This document shows, one piece after another, positions 1 through 6,701 of a stretch of DNA of 27,277 bases. Positions within the stretch are counted from its first letter, which is position 1. Every line of letters begins with the position of its first letter. The position numbers were made by a program, and so were the translations under genes. The notes below the pieces were generated by a model. The model was not told the DNA's origin. It ran no database searches and worked only from the letters and a program-made list of their open reading frames with translations. This DNA comes from UBA6197 sp047638075 (GTDB taxonomy: Bacteria > Pseudomonadota > Alphaproteobacteria > Rhodobacterales > Rhodobacteraceae), in NCBI RefSeq assembly GCF_047638075.1, contig NZ_JBLJBV010000083.1:1-27277 (forward strand). The letters are read 5' to 3'.

Positions 1-444
1 AAAATCAGCATCCAACATGGCGCGAAACGCGTGCCCACGATCGCGCGAAATCAGCACCCATTCTCCGCGAAATCCGCACCAGTGCGCGTGTGGGCGATTG
101 ATCAAGACCTCTCGCATCTCGTCCAGGTTTATGGGCGCGAGACAACCAACATCATCCTGAGCCAGTCCGAAGTGAAGCAGTTCTTCGCGGTGCAGGATAT
201 AGAACTGGCGGTGCGCCTGTCGCGGTTGATGAGCGAGAATTCGATCCTCACCCGAAACTGCAATCTCGGGCAAACCGATGATGACGAACTCGGCGTCAGC
301 GTGTCCGAACGCGGCGTGCCGCTCATGCAGCCGCAGGAAGTCATGGCGTTGCCCGAAGATCGGCAACTCCTGTTCGTGAAGGCCGCCCCGCCGATCCTCG
401 GCGCGAAAATTCGCTACTGGGATGTCGCCCCGTGGGGCGACTAG
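1..444 (+). pseudogene. VirD4/TraG-type conjugation coupling protein, C-terminal fragment
   Basis: The frame is open from the left edge to a TAG stop at 442-444, so the 5' end lies outside the window or is lost. From about base 85 the translation resembles the C-terminal part of type IV secretion coupling ATPases: a VWAIDQDLSHL stretch (the usual 'VQDLSQL' segment), a V(K)QFFAVQD stretch followed by a helix (usual 'FFGxxD'), then PLMQPQEVMALP and an ending LLFVKAAPPILGAKIRYW. These proteins are inner-membrane hexameric ATPases that bring relaxase-bound DNA to the mating channel. The first ~25 residues do not look like the family, so a rearrangement may lie near the window start. No Walker motifs are present here. 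Confident of the family, less of whether a full gene continues to the left. Confidence 0.6.
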
Positions 445-529
445 GCTGAACCAAACCCGAGGGAAGGCGATCATCAGCGCGGCGGCAAGCCGCAACTGCG
501 CATTCGGTATTCCCGCAAATGGGGCAAGA

Positions 530-948
530 ATGACTAAGTTAAAAATCGACGTTCTGGGCAAAAAAGCCCCGCGCCCAAACAAGCACGGGCCGAAGGTCAG
601 CGAACGTATCACGGCGACGCAAAGCGAGAGAAGTCTCTCGCGAACAGTCGCGGGGCTCATTTGGTTTCTCGTGAAGCCGCGCCGCCCGACATGGGCGCTC
701 GGCGCTCTGGCGTTCGTGGTGGTCAGCTTCGGAACACCACATCTGCTCGTTTGGGACAACCGCATGGGCAAAAAACTCCAGGTTCGCGTTGTTACGAGTG
801 CCGCTATCTCGGGCGACAAGGTGTGTGGAGCCACATGCGGCCAAACTGGAATTGTCCCTTGATCGCCATGATCCCCGTGAACTGGGGCGTGTTGGCAAGG
901 CAGTCGGAATGCGGTGAAAATCTTCAAGGATTGAGGAACGAGAGCTGA
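530..948 (+). pseudogene. Small single-pass membrane protein of the conjugation region, frameshifted
   Basis: The ATG at 530 follows a GGGGCAAG ribosome site. The first part reads in one frame: a basic N-terminus, a membrane segment (TWALGALAFVVVSFGTPHLL), then WDNRMGKK. In that frame it then continues with a sequence of no obvious character to a stop at 862. In the -1 frame the downstream sequence gives a more protein-like ending: CYECRYLG, WSHMRPNW, CPLIAMIPVNW, then a stop at 946-948. The frames meet at a run of six A (770-775); a seventh A would restore one 139-residue protein. A conserved pattern of TPHLL, C-x-Y-x-G and CP(L/V)I is what I would expect of a small transfer-region protein, but I do not know a named family. 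Either a real frameshift mutation, transcriptional slippage, or a sequencing error is possible. Confidence 0.45.
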
Positions 949-950
949 AC

Positions 951-1028
951 ATGATTGAAACGATCAAGCATAAGATCACCGGCAAGCCGCGCGTCGTTCG
1001 CAATGGTGGGCGGATCATCCTGATCTGA
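951..1028 (+). CDS. 25-codon ORF, possibly the truncated start of a disrupted gene
   Basis: An ATG two bases after the previous stop has an AGGAACGAG-type ribosome site 5-12 bases upstream. It encodes a short basic peptide (MIETIKHKITGKPR... ending in RIILI). It ends just before the first IS66 remnant (tnpA start at 1068). It may be a genuine small gene coupled to its upstream neighbour, or the 5' end of a longer conjugation gene whose remainder was displaced by the transposon. I recognise no family. Confidence 0.25.
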   Translation: MIETIKHKITGKPRVVRNGGRIILI

Positions 1029-1067
1029 GCTTCAGCCCTTGCGGATGGATTGTCAGGGAGTTTCTCC

Positions 1068-1504
1068 ATGGAGCGCTCAACGGAGCTTCTCAGCAACATT
1101 GATATGGTTGTGGGAACGCGTGGTCACCGCCGGTGGCCTGATGCGGTGAAAGCGCAAATTGTGGCCGAGACTTTGGTTAAGGGGGCGACGGTGGGTTCGG
1201 TGGCGCAGCTGTATGATATGCGGGCCAATCATTTATTCGTTGCCCGGCAGGGTATTGCGCAGCAATATCCCGAGTGGGGGAATGGCGGCGCATGGCGCTG
1301 GAGGGCAAGCTGGTTCTGCCTGCTTTGGCTGAAGAGCCGAGCTTTGTAGCGCTGGTTGTGCGCGAAGATGTCGATGCGGTAGCTGAATCTGCGCAGCTGT
1401 GGCCATTGGATCTGATCTGCGGTGCTGTCACCGTGCGATTGGATGCAAGAACATCAGCGGCGCGCATTGCCGAGATTGCCCGCGCCCTGAACGCGGCCTC
1501 ATGA
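1068..1504 (+). pseudogene. tnpA: IS66 TnpA accessory protein, disrupted
   Basis: The ATG at 1068 follows a CAGGGAG ribosome site. The N-terminal part has the family's RGHRRWPDAVKAQIVAE segment and continues GATVGSVAQLYDMRANHL, the helix-turn-helix-like region. After ANHL the normal continuation (EWRRMALEGKLVLPAL) occurs in another frame, beginning near 1280. About 40 bases of a palindromic insertion (1241-1279) separate the two halves. The C-terminal half ends LDARTSAARIAEIARAL, typical of TnpA, and its TGA overlaps the tnpB start. The protein is not expected to be functional. Confidence 0.75.
1241..1279 (+). repeat. Palindromic insertion element, copy 1 (inside tnpA)
   Basis: TGCCCGGCAG at 1241-1250, then a hairpin core GGGTATTGC / GCAATATCCC with loop GCA and one bulged T, then CGAGTGGGG. 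It interrupts the tnpA frame between codons for ANHL and EWRR. Confidence 0.6.
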
Positions 1505-1522
1505 TGTTCCCTTCAATACCAT

Positions 1523-1560
1523 TGGCTGACAGGCGAATGGAACATTCGCCGAGAGGCCGG
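1523..1560 (+). repeat. Palindromic insertion element, copy 2 (inside tnpB, in frame)
   Basis: TGGCTGACAG, then a perfect hairpin core GGCGAATG / CATTCGCC with loop GAA, then CGAGAGGCCGG. The left end is diverged from the other copies (TGCCCGGCAG) but the layout and the right end match. It adds about 13 codons to the tnpB start without breaking the frame. Confidence 0.5.
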
Positions 1561-1662
1561 GTGCGGGTTGTTATTGCAACCAAGCCCGTAGACTTCCGTA
1601 AAGGTCACGACGGTCAGACGGCACTGATCAAAAACGAGCTGCGCAAGGCCCCGTTCACGCGT

Positions 1663-1705
1663 TGCCCGGCAGGCGATTTGCAAAGCAAATCTGCCGAGAG
1701 AGGGG
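1663..1705 (+). repeat. Palindromic insertion element, copy 3 (inside tnpB)
   Basis: TGCCCGGCAG, then a hairpin core GGCGATTTGC / GCAAATCTGCC with loop AAA and one bulged T, then CGAGAGAGGGG. It replaces a few bases between the tnpB codons for PFT and VFVFRSK and shifts the frame by one base. Confidence 0.6.
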
Positions 1706-1990
1706 ACAGTTTTTGTGTTCCGCTCAAAGCGGGCAGATCGGATGAAGTTACTGTATCGGGACAGCACCGGGCTGGTCTTGGCTTACAAACGGTTGGAGGA
1801 ACACACCTTCATTTGGCCTGCGATCAAAGATGGGCTGATGGCCCTGAACCACGCGCAGTTTGAAGCGCTGTTCTCGGGCTTGGATTGGCGCAAAGCAAGG
1901 GCTTTGTCGGTGCGTCCGCCAACTGCGGCAGAGTGGATCAGGCTGTCTTTTGCGGCAGCACTAAGGTGCTGGAAATGATAGTCATTCCGC

Positions 1991-2205
1991 ATGAGCAAAC
2001 CTGCTGATCTCCCTAATGATATTGAGGCCCTGAAGGCGTTGCTTGCTGCCTCAGAGAGCCGGAATCTGCGCAAGCAGGATCGTATCGATCAGTTGGAGAA
2101 GTTGGTTGCTGACTTCAAATGTGCCCTGTTTGGCGCGCGATCCGAGAAGGTCGATCCTGAGCAATTTGATCTGTCACTTGAAGACATCAAAACGGCCCTC
2201 TCGGT
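1991..2205 (+). pseudogene. tnpC: IS66 transposase TnpC, N-terminal fragment
   Basis: The ATG at 1991 opens MSKPADLPNDIEALKALLAA, followed by a coiled-coil stretch and CALFGARSEKVDPEQFDLSLEDI, which is the N-terminal helical domain of IS66 transposases. After about residue 70 the similarity stops because the sequence becomes the tail of an inverted tnpB fragment. The frame runs on to 2620, but that continuation is meaningless. The zinc-finger and DDE catalytic domains (normally several hundred residues) are absent. Confidence 0.75.
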
Positions 2206-2207
2206 GA

Positions 2208-2410
2208 ACCTTGATCCTGTTGCCACGCTTCGAGCGGAACACCACCATCCCCCCGCCTTCGGCGCAAAGCCCAGCTCGGCATGCGCCATGGTCGCCAGCC
2301 CATCGTGCCCTTTGCGAAAATCCACCCGCTGCCCGGCAGTGCATGGCTGCATGCACGAGAGGGGGCTTGGTTGCGATCACGGTCCTGACGGCCTGATCTG
2401 GAAAGATCAC
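2208..2410 (-). pseudogene. tnpB: IS66 TnpB fragment (remnant 2)
   Basis: It starts with GTG (2410) overlapping the tnpA stop as GTGA. Blocks visible are VIFPDQAVRTVIATKP, then VDFRKGHDGLA in a second frame after the palindromic insertion at 2330-2365, then MVVFRSKRGNRIKV back in the first frame after a further shift near 2245. It ends at the junction with remnant 1, so the C-terminal half is missing. Confidence 0.65.
2330..2365 (+). repeat. Palindromic insertion element, copy 4 (inside inverted tnpB)
   Basis: TGCCCGGCAG, hairpin core GTGCATG / CATGCAC with loop GCTG, then CGAGAGGGG. It is antisense to the tnpB fragment it interrupts, between the codons for ATKP and VDFRKGHDG. Confidence 0.6.
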
Positions 2411-2829
2411 AGCACCTTCCCCAGCGCCGCCGCCAAGGCCGCCGCACGATCGGGGCTGCAATTCGGCGTCACATGCAAAACTGCGCCGCAGATCTCGATC
2501 TTGATCACCCCCGTATCTGCCGACGCGGCGGCCGTGGCAGCAACCGATCGCTCGATCATCAGCGGCACGAATGCCGGGGCCGCCTTGATCGGCACCACCA
2601 GCTCCCCTTTACGCACCTGACCGCGCCATTTCGAAAGATGCCGGGCAATCAGCCCATACTTCGCCGCAACATCGCAGACCCGCGCGCCGGGCTGAAAACT
2701 CTCGGCCACAATCCGCGCCTTGATGTCATCCGGCCAGCGCCAACGCCCGGTCGGGCCATCATGGACCTCGATCCGCGATACTCCCCGCGACCCGCGCACC
2801 TCCATCCGGTGCTCATGTTGGTGCTCCAT
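2407..2829 (-). CDS. tnpA: IS66 TnpA accessory protein (remnant 2), apparently intact
   Basis: About 140 residues, starting at the Met of MEHQHEHRMEV; a start nine codons upstream (2856) is also open. It contains GRWRWPDDIKARIVAES, VCDVAAKYGLIARHLSKWR and VRKGELVVP, the DNA-binding N-terminal region of IS66 TnpA, followed by a C-terminal IKIEICGAVLHV...DRAAALAAALGKVL block. No frame break is visible in this gene, in contrast to the rest of the island. Without tnpB and tnpC partners it is unlikely to support transposition. Confidence 0.7.
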   Translation of the reverse strand: MEHQHEHRMEVRGSRGVSRIEVHDGPTGRWRWPDDIKARIVAESFQPGARVCDVAAKYGLIARHLSKWRGQVRKGELVVPIKAAPAFVPLMIERSVAATAAASADTGVIKIEICGAVLHVTPNCSPDRAAALAAALGKVL

Positions 2830-2877
2830 GCCCGGCCCCCGCAAACTCAGTTGCAAAACGGCATGCCCGACCTCACA

Positions 2878-3893
2878 TCAAATCGAAACCACGGGGCTGG
2901 CACACCGCTTACGATATACCGCCAGAGGCGGTGCACAGTGGTCGATTGTCGCGGCGTCTGCTTTCGACGCCAGCACAAGGATGGGTGCGATCTGAGCACC
3001 AGAAAACGGCGCTCGGGGTTTCTGGGCGGAATGCTTGCCCTTCGGCGCAATAAACTTCGACACCCCCCAAGGGTCCGTCGCAAGATACCCCTGCCCCGGC
3101 GCGAGTGATGCTGACCGGCGTTAGCCCTTCGGCCACTGCGATCCGCAGAAGGTCAGGAAGCTTCTGCCCTCGCAGCCTCTTGGACGAGGTAACGGCGGGC
3201 AGCTGTTCAATGGCAGTCACATGCTCGCGCAGGTAGGCAATGGTCAGTTCCGCAAGTGGTAGGTCGCCGTGTAGCTAAATGAACCGCGCAACCACTTTGT
3301 CCATGGCCCCGGCGGTTTGGCCACCCGTCCCATTGGCTTTCAAATATACGTCTCGCGATTCACGCAGACCGTCAACGGTCGGGCACATCTTCCCCAAGTA
3401 TGCGAAGCGTCTTGGCCTCAGTCCGCGCCACTTGATCTAGCGCCGCCAATTCGGGCTATGAACCGCTTGCGAAATTGTCCGCTTACCGGGGGCAGGCTCT
3501 TGCCCGATTTGCTCACTCTCCGTGAGCGCACCGCCAGCGGTCAAGAAGGCGCGTGCGGTATCGGTCGCCCGATATTGGTGCAAGAGACCTTCCAGCCCAC
3601 CCGCGGCGTCGTACAGTTCACGCTGTTCAAAAGGCAGTCTGTCCACCTCATCCGCCAAAGTATCGCGCTGACGCGCGCGCCCCGCCGCTTCCATCAATTC
3701 AGCCTGAGCAAGCGTCACCTGCCTTGCCGCCTCGCGCGGGTCGGGCGTCTTCAAACTGCGCCGCAAGCGCGTTTTGTCGGGCTAGAGCGGGGCGGCGTCA
3801 GCCGGGATTGAGGTTGAGGGGATAGGTTCCCCCTCTCACCTTGGTTCCCTCTGTCTTTGAAAGCGTCAGGTTTTCCACCTTGTGCCAAACCAT
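2878..3893 (-). pseudogene. Tyrosine integrase remnant, frameshifted and lacking the catalytic domain
   Basis: Read on the minus strand in pieces. MVWHKVENLTLSK from 3893 leads to GGTYPLNL. After a frame change ADAAPL, an in-frame stop, and TRLRRSLKTPDPREAARQ follow, the usual N-terminal integrase block. Next come an acidic helical stretch with LPFEQREL, then LPLAELTIAYLREHV, LPDLLRIAVAEGLTPVSI (core-binding region), and after another shift near 3090 YLATDPWGVSKFIAPKGK and PRAPFSGAQIAPIL, which resembles the linker before the catalytic domain. The R-H-R-Y catalytic half is not found; sequence of IS66 remnant 2 begins instead. The gene points away from tRNA-Leu with its start about 90 bp from the tRNA 3' end. 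The family call is by pattern, not alignment. Confidence 0.5.
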
Positions 3894-3929
3894 CTGTGGC
3901 ACAAAGGTGCGGCACAAAACGTGGCGCAA
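3880..3929 (+). repeat. Direct repeats of G(T/C)GGC(A/G)CAA beside the tRNA
   Basis: Three direct copies (3896-3904, 3909-3917, 3921-3929) are spaced 12-13 bp, and an inverted TTGTGCC lies at 3880-3886. They lie between tRNA-Leu and the integrase body and overlap the putative integrase start. Integrase arm-type sites or an excisionase/regulator site are possible roles. Confidence 0.35.
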
Positions 3930-3984
3930 GGCCACTTCCATGAACTTGTTTTCACAGAAATTCTTTTTTCCAAGGGGAAAGTAA

Positions 3985-4071
3985 TGGTGCGGTCGAGAAG
4001 ACTCGAACTTCCACGGGAGTTACCCCACAGCGACCTCAACGCTGCGCGTCTACCAATTCCGCCACGACCGC
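3985..4071 (-). tRNA. tRNA-Leu (anticodon GAG)
   Basis: The 87-nt minus-strand sequence begins GCGGTCGTGGCGGAATTGG and ends CGACCGCACCA with CCA encoded. The 7-bp acceptor stem GCGGTCG / CGACCGC pairs perfectly. The anticodon stem CAGCG / CGCTG encloses TTGAGGT, giving anticodon GAG (reads CUC and CUU). A long variable arm, as in class II tRNAs, and a T-arm with GTTCGAGTC are present. Its 3' end faces the decayed mobile island, consistent with use as an integration target. Confidence 0.93.
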
Positions 4072-4182
4072 ACTGTCAAGGCTTTGTGCCCGGCGATATA
4101 GCCGAGCGTTTGGGGGAAGGAAAGCGGATTTTTGCGCCAGAGGAAACCTTTGTGAAAAACAGATGCCCTGTGCGGATGATGT

Positions 4183-4211
4183 AAAAAAGGCGCCGTCTTT
4201 GCGGCGCCTTT
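4183..4211 (-). terminator. Intrinsic terminator of the peptidoglycan-binding protein gene
   Basis: Ten-base stem AAAGGCGCCG / CGGCGCCTTT, followed on the minus strand by a run of six T. It lies about 25 bp past the stop of the gene at 4236-5735. Confidence 0.8.
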
Positions 4212-4235
4212 CAACGATGTTGCGCGGGCATAGGA

Positions 4236-5735
4236 TCAGGGTTTGATCATCAGCGCCGGAAGCTGGGTCAGGTTGCGCATCGCGGTCGCCAGACCGCCAC
4301 CGGCGGTTGCTGCGGGCGGGTTGTTGCCCGGCGCCGCGGTCGGGGCCGGCTGCACCACCGGCACGAGGGCCATCCCCGTGCCCTCTTGCGCGGGGGCCGT
4401 AGTTTGCGGCACGGCAAATTGCGGCAGCACAGCAGGCACTGCCTCTGTCGGCAACAGATCGGCGCGCCCGCCCAGCGTATAGGCCGCTTTGCGGATCACG
4501 TCGGCACGACCGGGCTGATGCGGGGCAAAGACCGGCGTGGCGCCATTGCTCAGGGCATCCAGCCCCATCTGATACCAATCCACCGCCAGATCCGGGCGCA
4601 CGCTGGCGCCAAAGCCCATGGCCAGATGGTGACCCATCAGTTCAGCGTATTGCCGCTCACCCAGTGCGGTCAGCAGCAGCCCCGAGGCCAACGCCACATC
4701 CATATTGTCGGTCCGGTAGCCGACCGACAGACACACCCGCGCCGTTCCGACCAGTTGCGCCGGGGCCATGCCACTTTCAAGCGCGAATTCAGACACCCCC
4801 GCCAGTACCGCATCACGCGGCTGCAGCGACAGCGCGGATACCGACTCTTTCATTGCCGGGCCAAAGCTTTCGCATTGCGCCGTAATCTGCGCCGGGGTGA
4901 AACCGGGAATTGCGGCGGCCAGTTCTTCGCCCTGGCTGATCGCATAGCCGCGCGCCAGGCAGAACTGTTCGCCCAACGCCTGCCCCGGATCGGCCATCGC
5001 CGCAGCCGTGACAAAGCCGCCATTCGACGAGGTGGCCATATTCACCCGGTTGCAATGCGACGCGAGCGAGGCCTGCGTTACCACACCCCCCAAAAAGCTG
5101 GGCATCGCCGGGGCAGCGGGTTCCAGTATCGCGACAAACTGCGGCAGCTCTGCGGCGGGGGCTTCGGGGGCGGGGGCAACGGCCATTACGCCCGGCGCGG
5201 TCCCTTGCGGCGCAAAGCTGGGCGGGGTTGACGGAATTCCCGCAGCCTCATCGCGCCACTGCACCAGCAGGCCACGCATCCCCATCGGGTTGGCTGCGGC
5301 CTGTTGCATGGTCAGTGCGCCACCCGCCACCGCGCGGTGATAGGATGCCACCAGATGGCTGCGTTCATATTCCGTCAGCTGACCGGTTGCCGGATAGCCC
5401 AGCGTCATCTGATAATCACTGATCGCGGCGCGTGAACGCGGCCCGATCGCGCCATCGGGCGCACCGACGCCATAGCCGAAATGGTTCAGCGCCACCTGCA
5501 CTTCGCGGTTGGATTCGCGTTGAGCGCTGCTGATGCTGGATTGGTATCTTTTTGGTTGCGCCCGCCGGACGGGCGCTGCGCGGTGGCGATTATGTTCATT
5601 GACGATGGCGCCGCCAATGATACCGCCGATAATTCCCCCCACAACCGCATCACCGCCACCCGCGAGCGCGGGGGCGGCCGGCGTCATCGCCAATGCAGCT
5701 ATCAGCGAGGTGGTCGCTATTCCCTTCGTGAACAT
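4236..5735 (-). CDS. Secreted protein with a peptidoglycan-binding-like domain
   Basis: The protein has 499 residues; the start ATG at 5735 has an AAGGGATGAG ribosome site. Residues 1-25 are a typical signal peptide ending APALA. Residues 26-47 form a glycine-zipper-like stretch (GGGDAVVGGIIGGIIGGA) that could associate with membrane. Residues about 77-130 (REVQVALNHFGYGVGAPDGAIG...SRAAISDYQ...GQLT) match a PG_binding_1 three-helix repeat as found in cell-wall hydrolases. The remaining ~370 residues are Ala/Pro-rich with cysteine-containing helical segments and no catalytic motif that I recognise. It probably acts in the periplasm at the cell wall. It stands alone, divergent from lipB and followed by its own terminator. 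The exact function is unknown. Confidence 0.75.
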   Translation of the reverse strand: MFTKGIATTSLIAALAMTPAAPALAGGGDAVVGGIIGGIIGGAIVNEHNRHRAAPVRRAQPKRYQSSISSAQRESNREVQVALNHFGYGVGAPDGAIGPRSRAAISDYQMTLGYPATGQLTEYERSHLVASYHRAVAGGALTMQQAAANPMGMRGLLVQWRDEAAGIPSTPPSFAPQGTAPGVMAVAPAPEAPAAELPQFVAILEPAAPAMPSFLGGVVTQASLASHCNRVNMATSSNGGFVTAAAMADPGQALGEQFCLARGYAISQGEELAAAIPGFTPAQITAQCESFGPAMKESVSALSLQPRDAVLAGVSEFALESGMAPAQLVGTARVCLSVGYRTDNMDVALASGLLLTALGERQYAELMGHHLAMGFGASVRPDLAVDWYQMGLDALSNGATPVFAPHQPGRADVIRKAAYTLGGRADLLPTEAVPAVLPQFAVPQTTAPAQEGTGMALVPVVQPAPTAAPGNNPPAATAGGGLATAMRNLTQLPALMIKP

Positions 5736-5924
5736 TTTCTCATCCCTTCAATCAATCTCGACTCCGGCCTGCACGGCAAATCGCGCAGCAACGGTGCGGC
5801 CAGATCGCTGACGCCATGTGGAAATGGCCCGTGACCAAGGCTACATACAGTTACCGAGTCTTCGCCCGAATCACCGCCAAAGCAAGCAATTTGAATCCAA
5901 GCACAGAAACTGAAAAGAATTCTT

Positions 5925-6587
5925 ATGGTTGAATGGATCACTAGCACAGCGAAAATACCCTACCCCGAGGCGCTGACCTTCATGGAGGCGCGCGTGGCCG
6001 CCATCACCGCCGGCATCGCCGATGAGGCGATCTGGTTGCTTGAACACCCGCCGCTTTATACCGCCGGCACCTCGGCACGCCCCGAAGATCTGACCCAGCC
6101 GGACCGCTTTCCCGTCTACAACGCCGGGCGTGGCGGGCAATATACCTACCACGGGCCGGGCCAGCGCGTCGCCTATGTGATGCTTGACCTGAACAAACGT
6201 GGGCGCGACGTGCGCCGCTTTGTCTGCGCACTGGAAGACTGGGTCATCGCCACGCTGGCCGAATTCAACGTGACCGGCGAACGCCGCGCGGGCCGCGTCG
6301 GCGTCTGGGTCACCCGCCCCGACAAGGCCCCTGCCCCCGATGGCACATTACAAGAGGACAAGATCGCCGCGATCGGGGTCAAGCTGCGCAAATGGATCAG
6401 CTTTCACGGTATTTCCATCAACGTAGAGCCGGACCTTTCCCATTTCGGGGGGATCGTCCCCTGCGGGATTCGTGATCATGGCGTGACCAGTCTTGTCGAT
6501 CTGGGCCTGCCGGTCACATTGGCCGATCTTGACGTGGCGTTGCAGTCGACATTTCAGCAAATTTTCGCCTCGGAGCCTATCAATTGA
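5925..6587 (+). CDS. lipB: Octanoyltransferase LipB
   Basis: LipB moves the octanoyl group from acyl carrier protein to the lipoyl domains of 2-oxoacid dehydrogenases and GcvH, the first step of lipoate synthesis in the cytoplasm. At 220 residues it has the normal family length. Diagnostic blocks are LLEHPPLYTAGTS (39-51), RGGQYTYHGPGQ (69-80), the catalytic lysine in IGVKLRKW (K153) and the nucleophilic cysteine in GGIVPCGI (C180). The start has only a weak GAAAAG ribosome site, but no better start fits the family N-terminus. It is monocistronic, divergent from the gene at 4236-5735, with lipA not in the window. Confidence 0.95.
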   Translation: MVEWITSTAKIPYPEALTFMEARVAAITAGIADEAIWLLEHPPLYTAGTSARPEDLTQPDRFPVYNAGRGGQYTYHGPGQRVAYVMLDLNKRGRDVRRFVCALEDWVIATLAEFNVTGERRAGRVGVWVTRPDKAPAPDGTLQEDKIAAIGVKLRKWISFHGISINVEPDLSHFGGIVPCGIRDHGVTSLVDLGLPVTLADLDVALQSTFQQIFASEPIN

Positions 6588-6701
6588 TCAAAACTCCGTA
6601 ACGCGCCCCCCTGCCTCTAGCCATCGGCAACGGATCGCATTAAAAAGCGACCAGTACGTTTGGCCCCCCGGGTCGAATCTTAAGCCAGCAAGGATAAAGC
6701 A

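Larger units (their letters stand above)
1501..1978 (+). pseudogene. tnpB: IS66 TnpB accessory protein, disrupted
   Basis: The frame starts at ATG 1501 or 1504, overlapping the tnpA stop. Recognisable family blocks are MMFPS, VRVVIATKPVDFRKGHDG (the TnpB signature), then, after a frame change, VFRSKRADRMKLLYRDSTGLVLAYKRLE and HAQFEALFSGLDWRKARAL. Two insertions of related palindromic sequence lie within it. The first (about 1523-1560) adds about 13 codons in frame near the start; the second (about 1661-1705) shifts the frame between PFT and VFVFRSK. The C-terminus also runs a few codons past the usual end. TnpB supports IS66 transposition, but its biochemical role is not established. Confidence 0.75.
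1068..2205 (+). mobile_element. IS66-family element remnant 1 (tnpA-tnpB-partial tnpC)
   Basis: Gene order tnpA, tnpB, tnpC on the plus strand with an ATGA overlap of tnpA and tnpB is the IS66 layout. All three genes are broken: tnpA and tnpB by short palindromic insertions, tnpC by truncation after about 70 residues, where sequence from an oppositely oriented IS66 begins. I could not identify terminal inverted repeats or a target duplication, so the limits given are those of the recognisable genes. Confidence 0.75.
2208..2829 (-). mobile_element. IS66-family element remnant 2, inverted
   Basis: Minus-strand tnpA (2829-2407) and the first part of tnpB (2410-2208) from a different IS66 copy: its protein sequence differs clearly from remnant 1. 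It meets the truncated tnpC of remnant 1 tail to tail near 2206. The opposite end lies against the truncated integrase near 2830-2877. Confidence 0.7.

Noticed and set aside
624..641. GCGAGAGA-AG-TCTCTCGC palindrome as another copy of the insertion element
   Set aside because: It lacks the TGCCCGGCAG and CGAGAGGGG ends and does not interrupt a recognisable frame.
770..776. AAAAAAC as a programmed -1 ribosomal slip site
   Set aside because: The heptamer is present but the upstream frame does not place its codons as X-XXY-YYZ, so classic tandem slippage does not fit; deletion of one A or transcriptional slippage is simpler.
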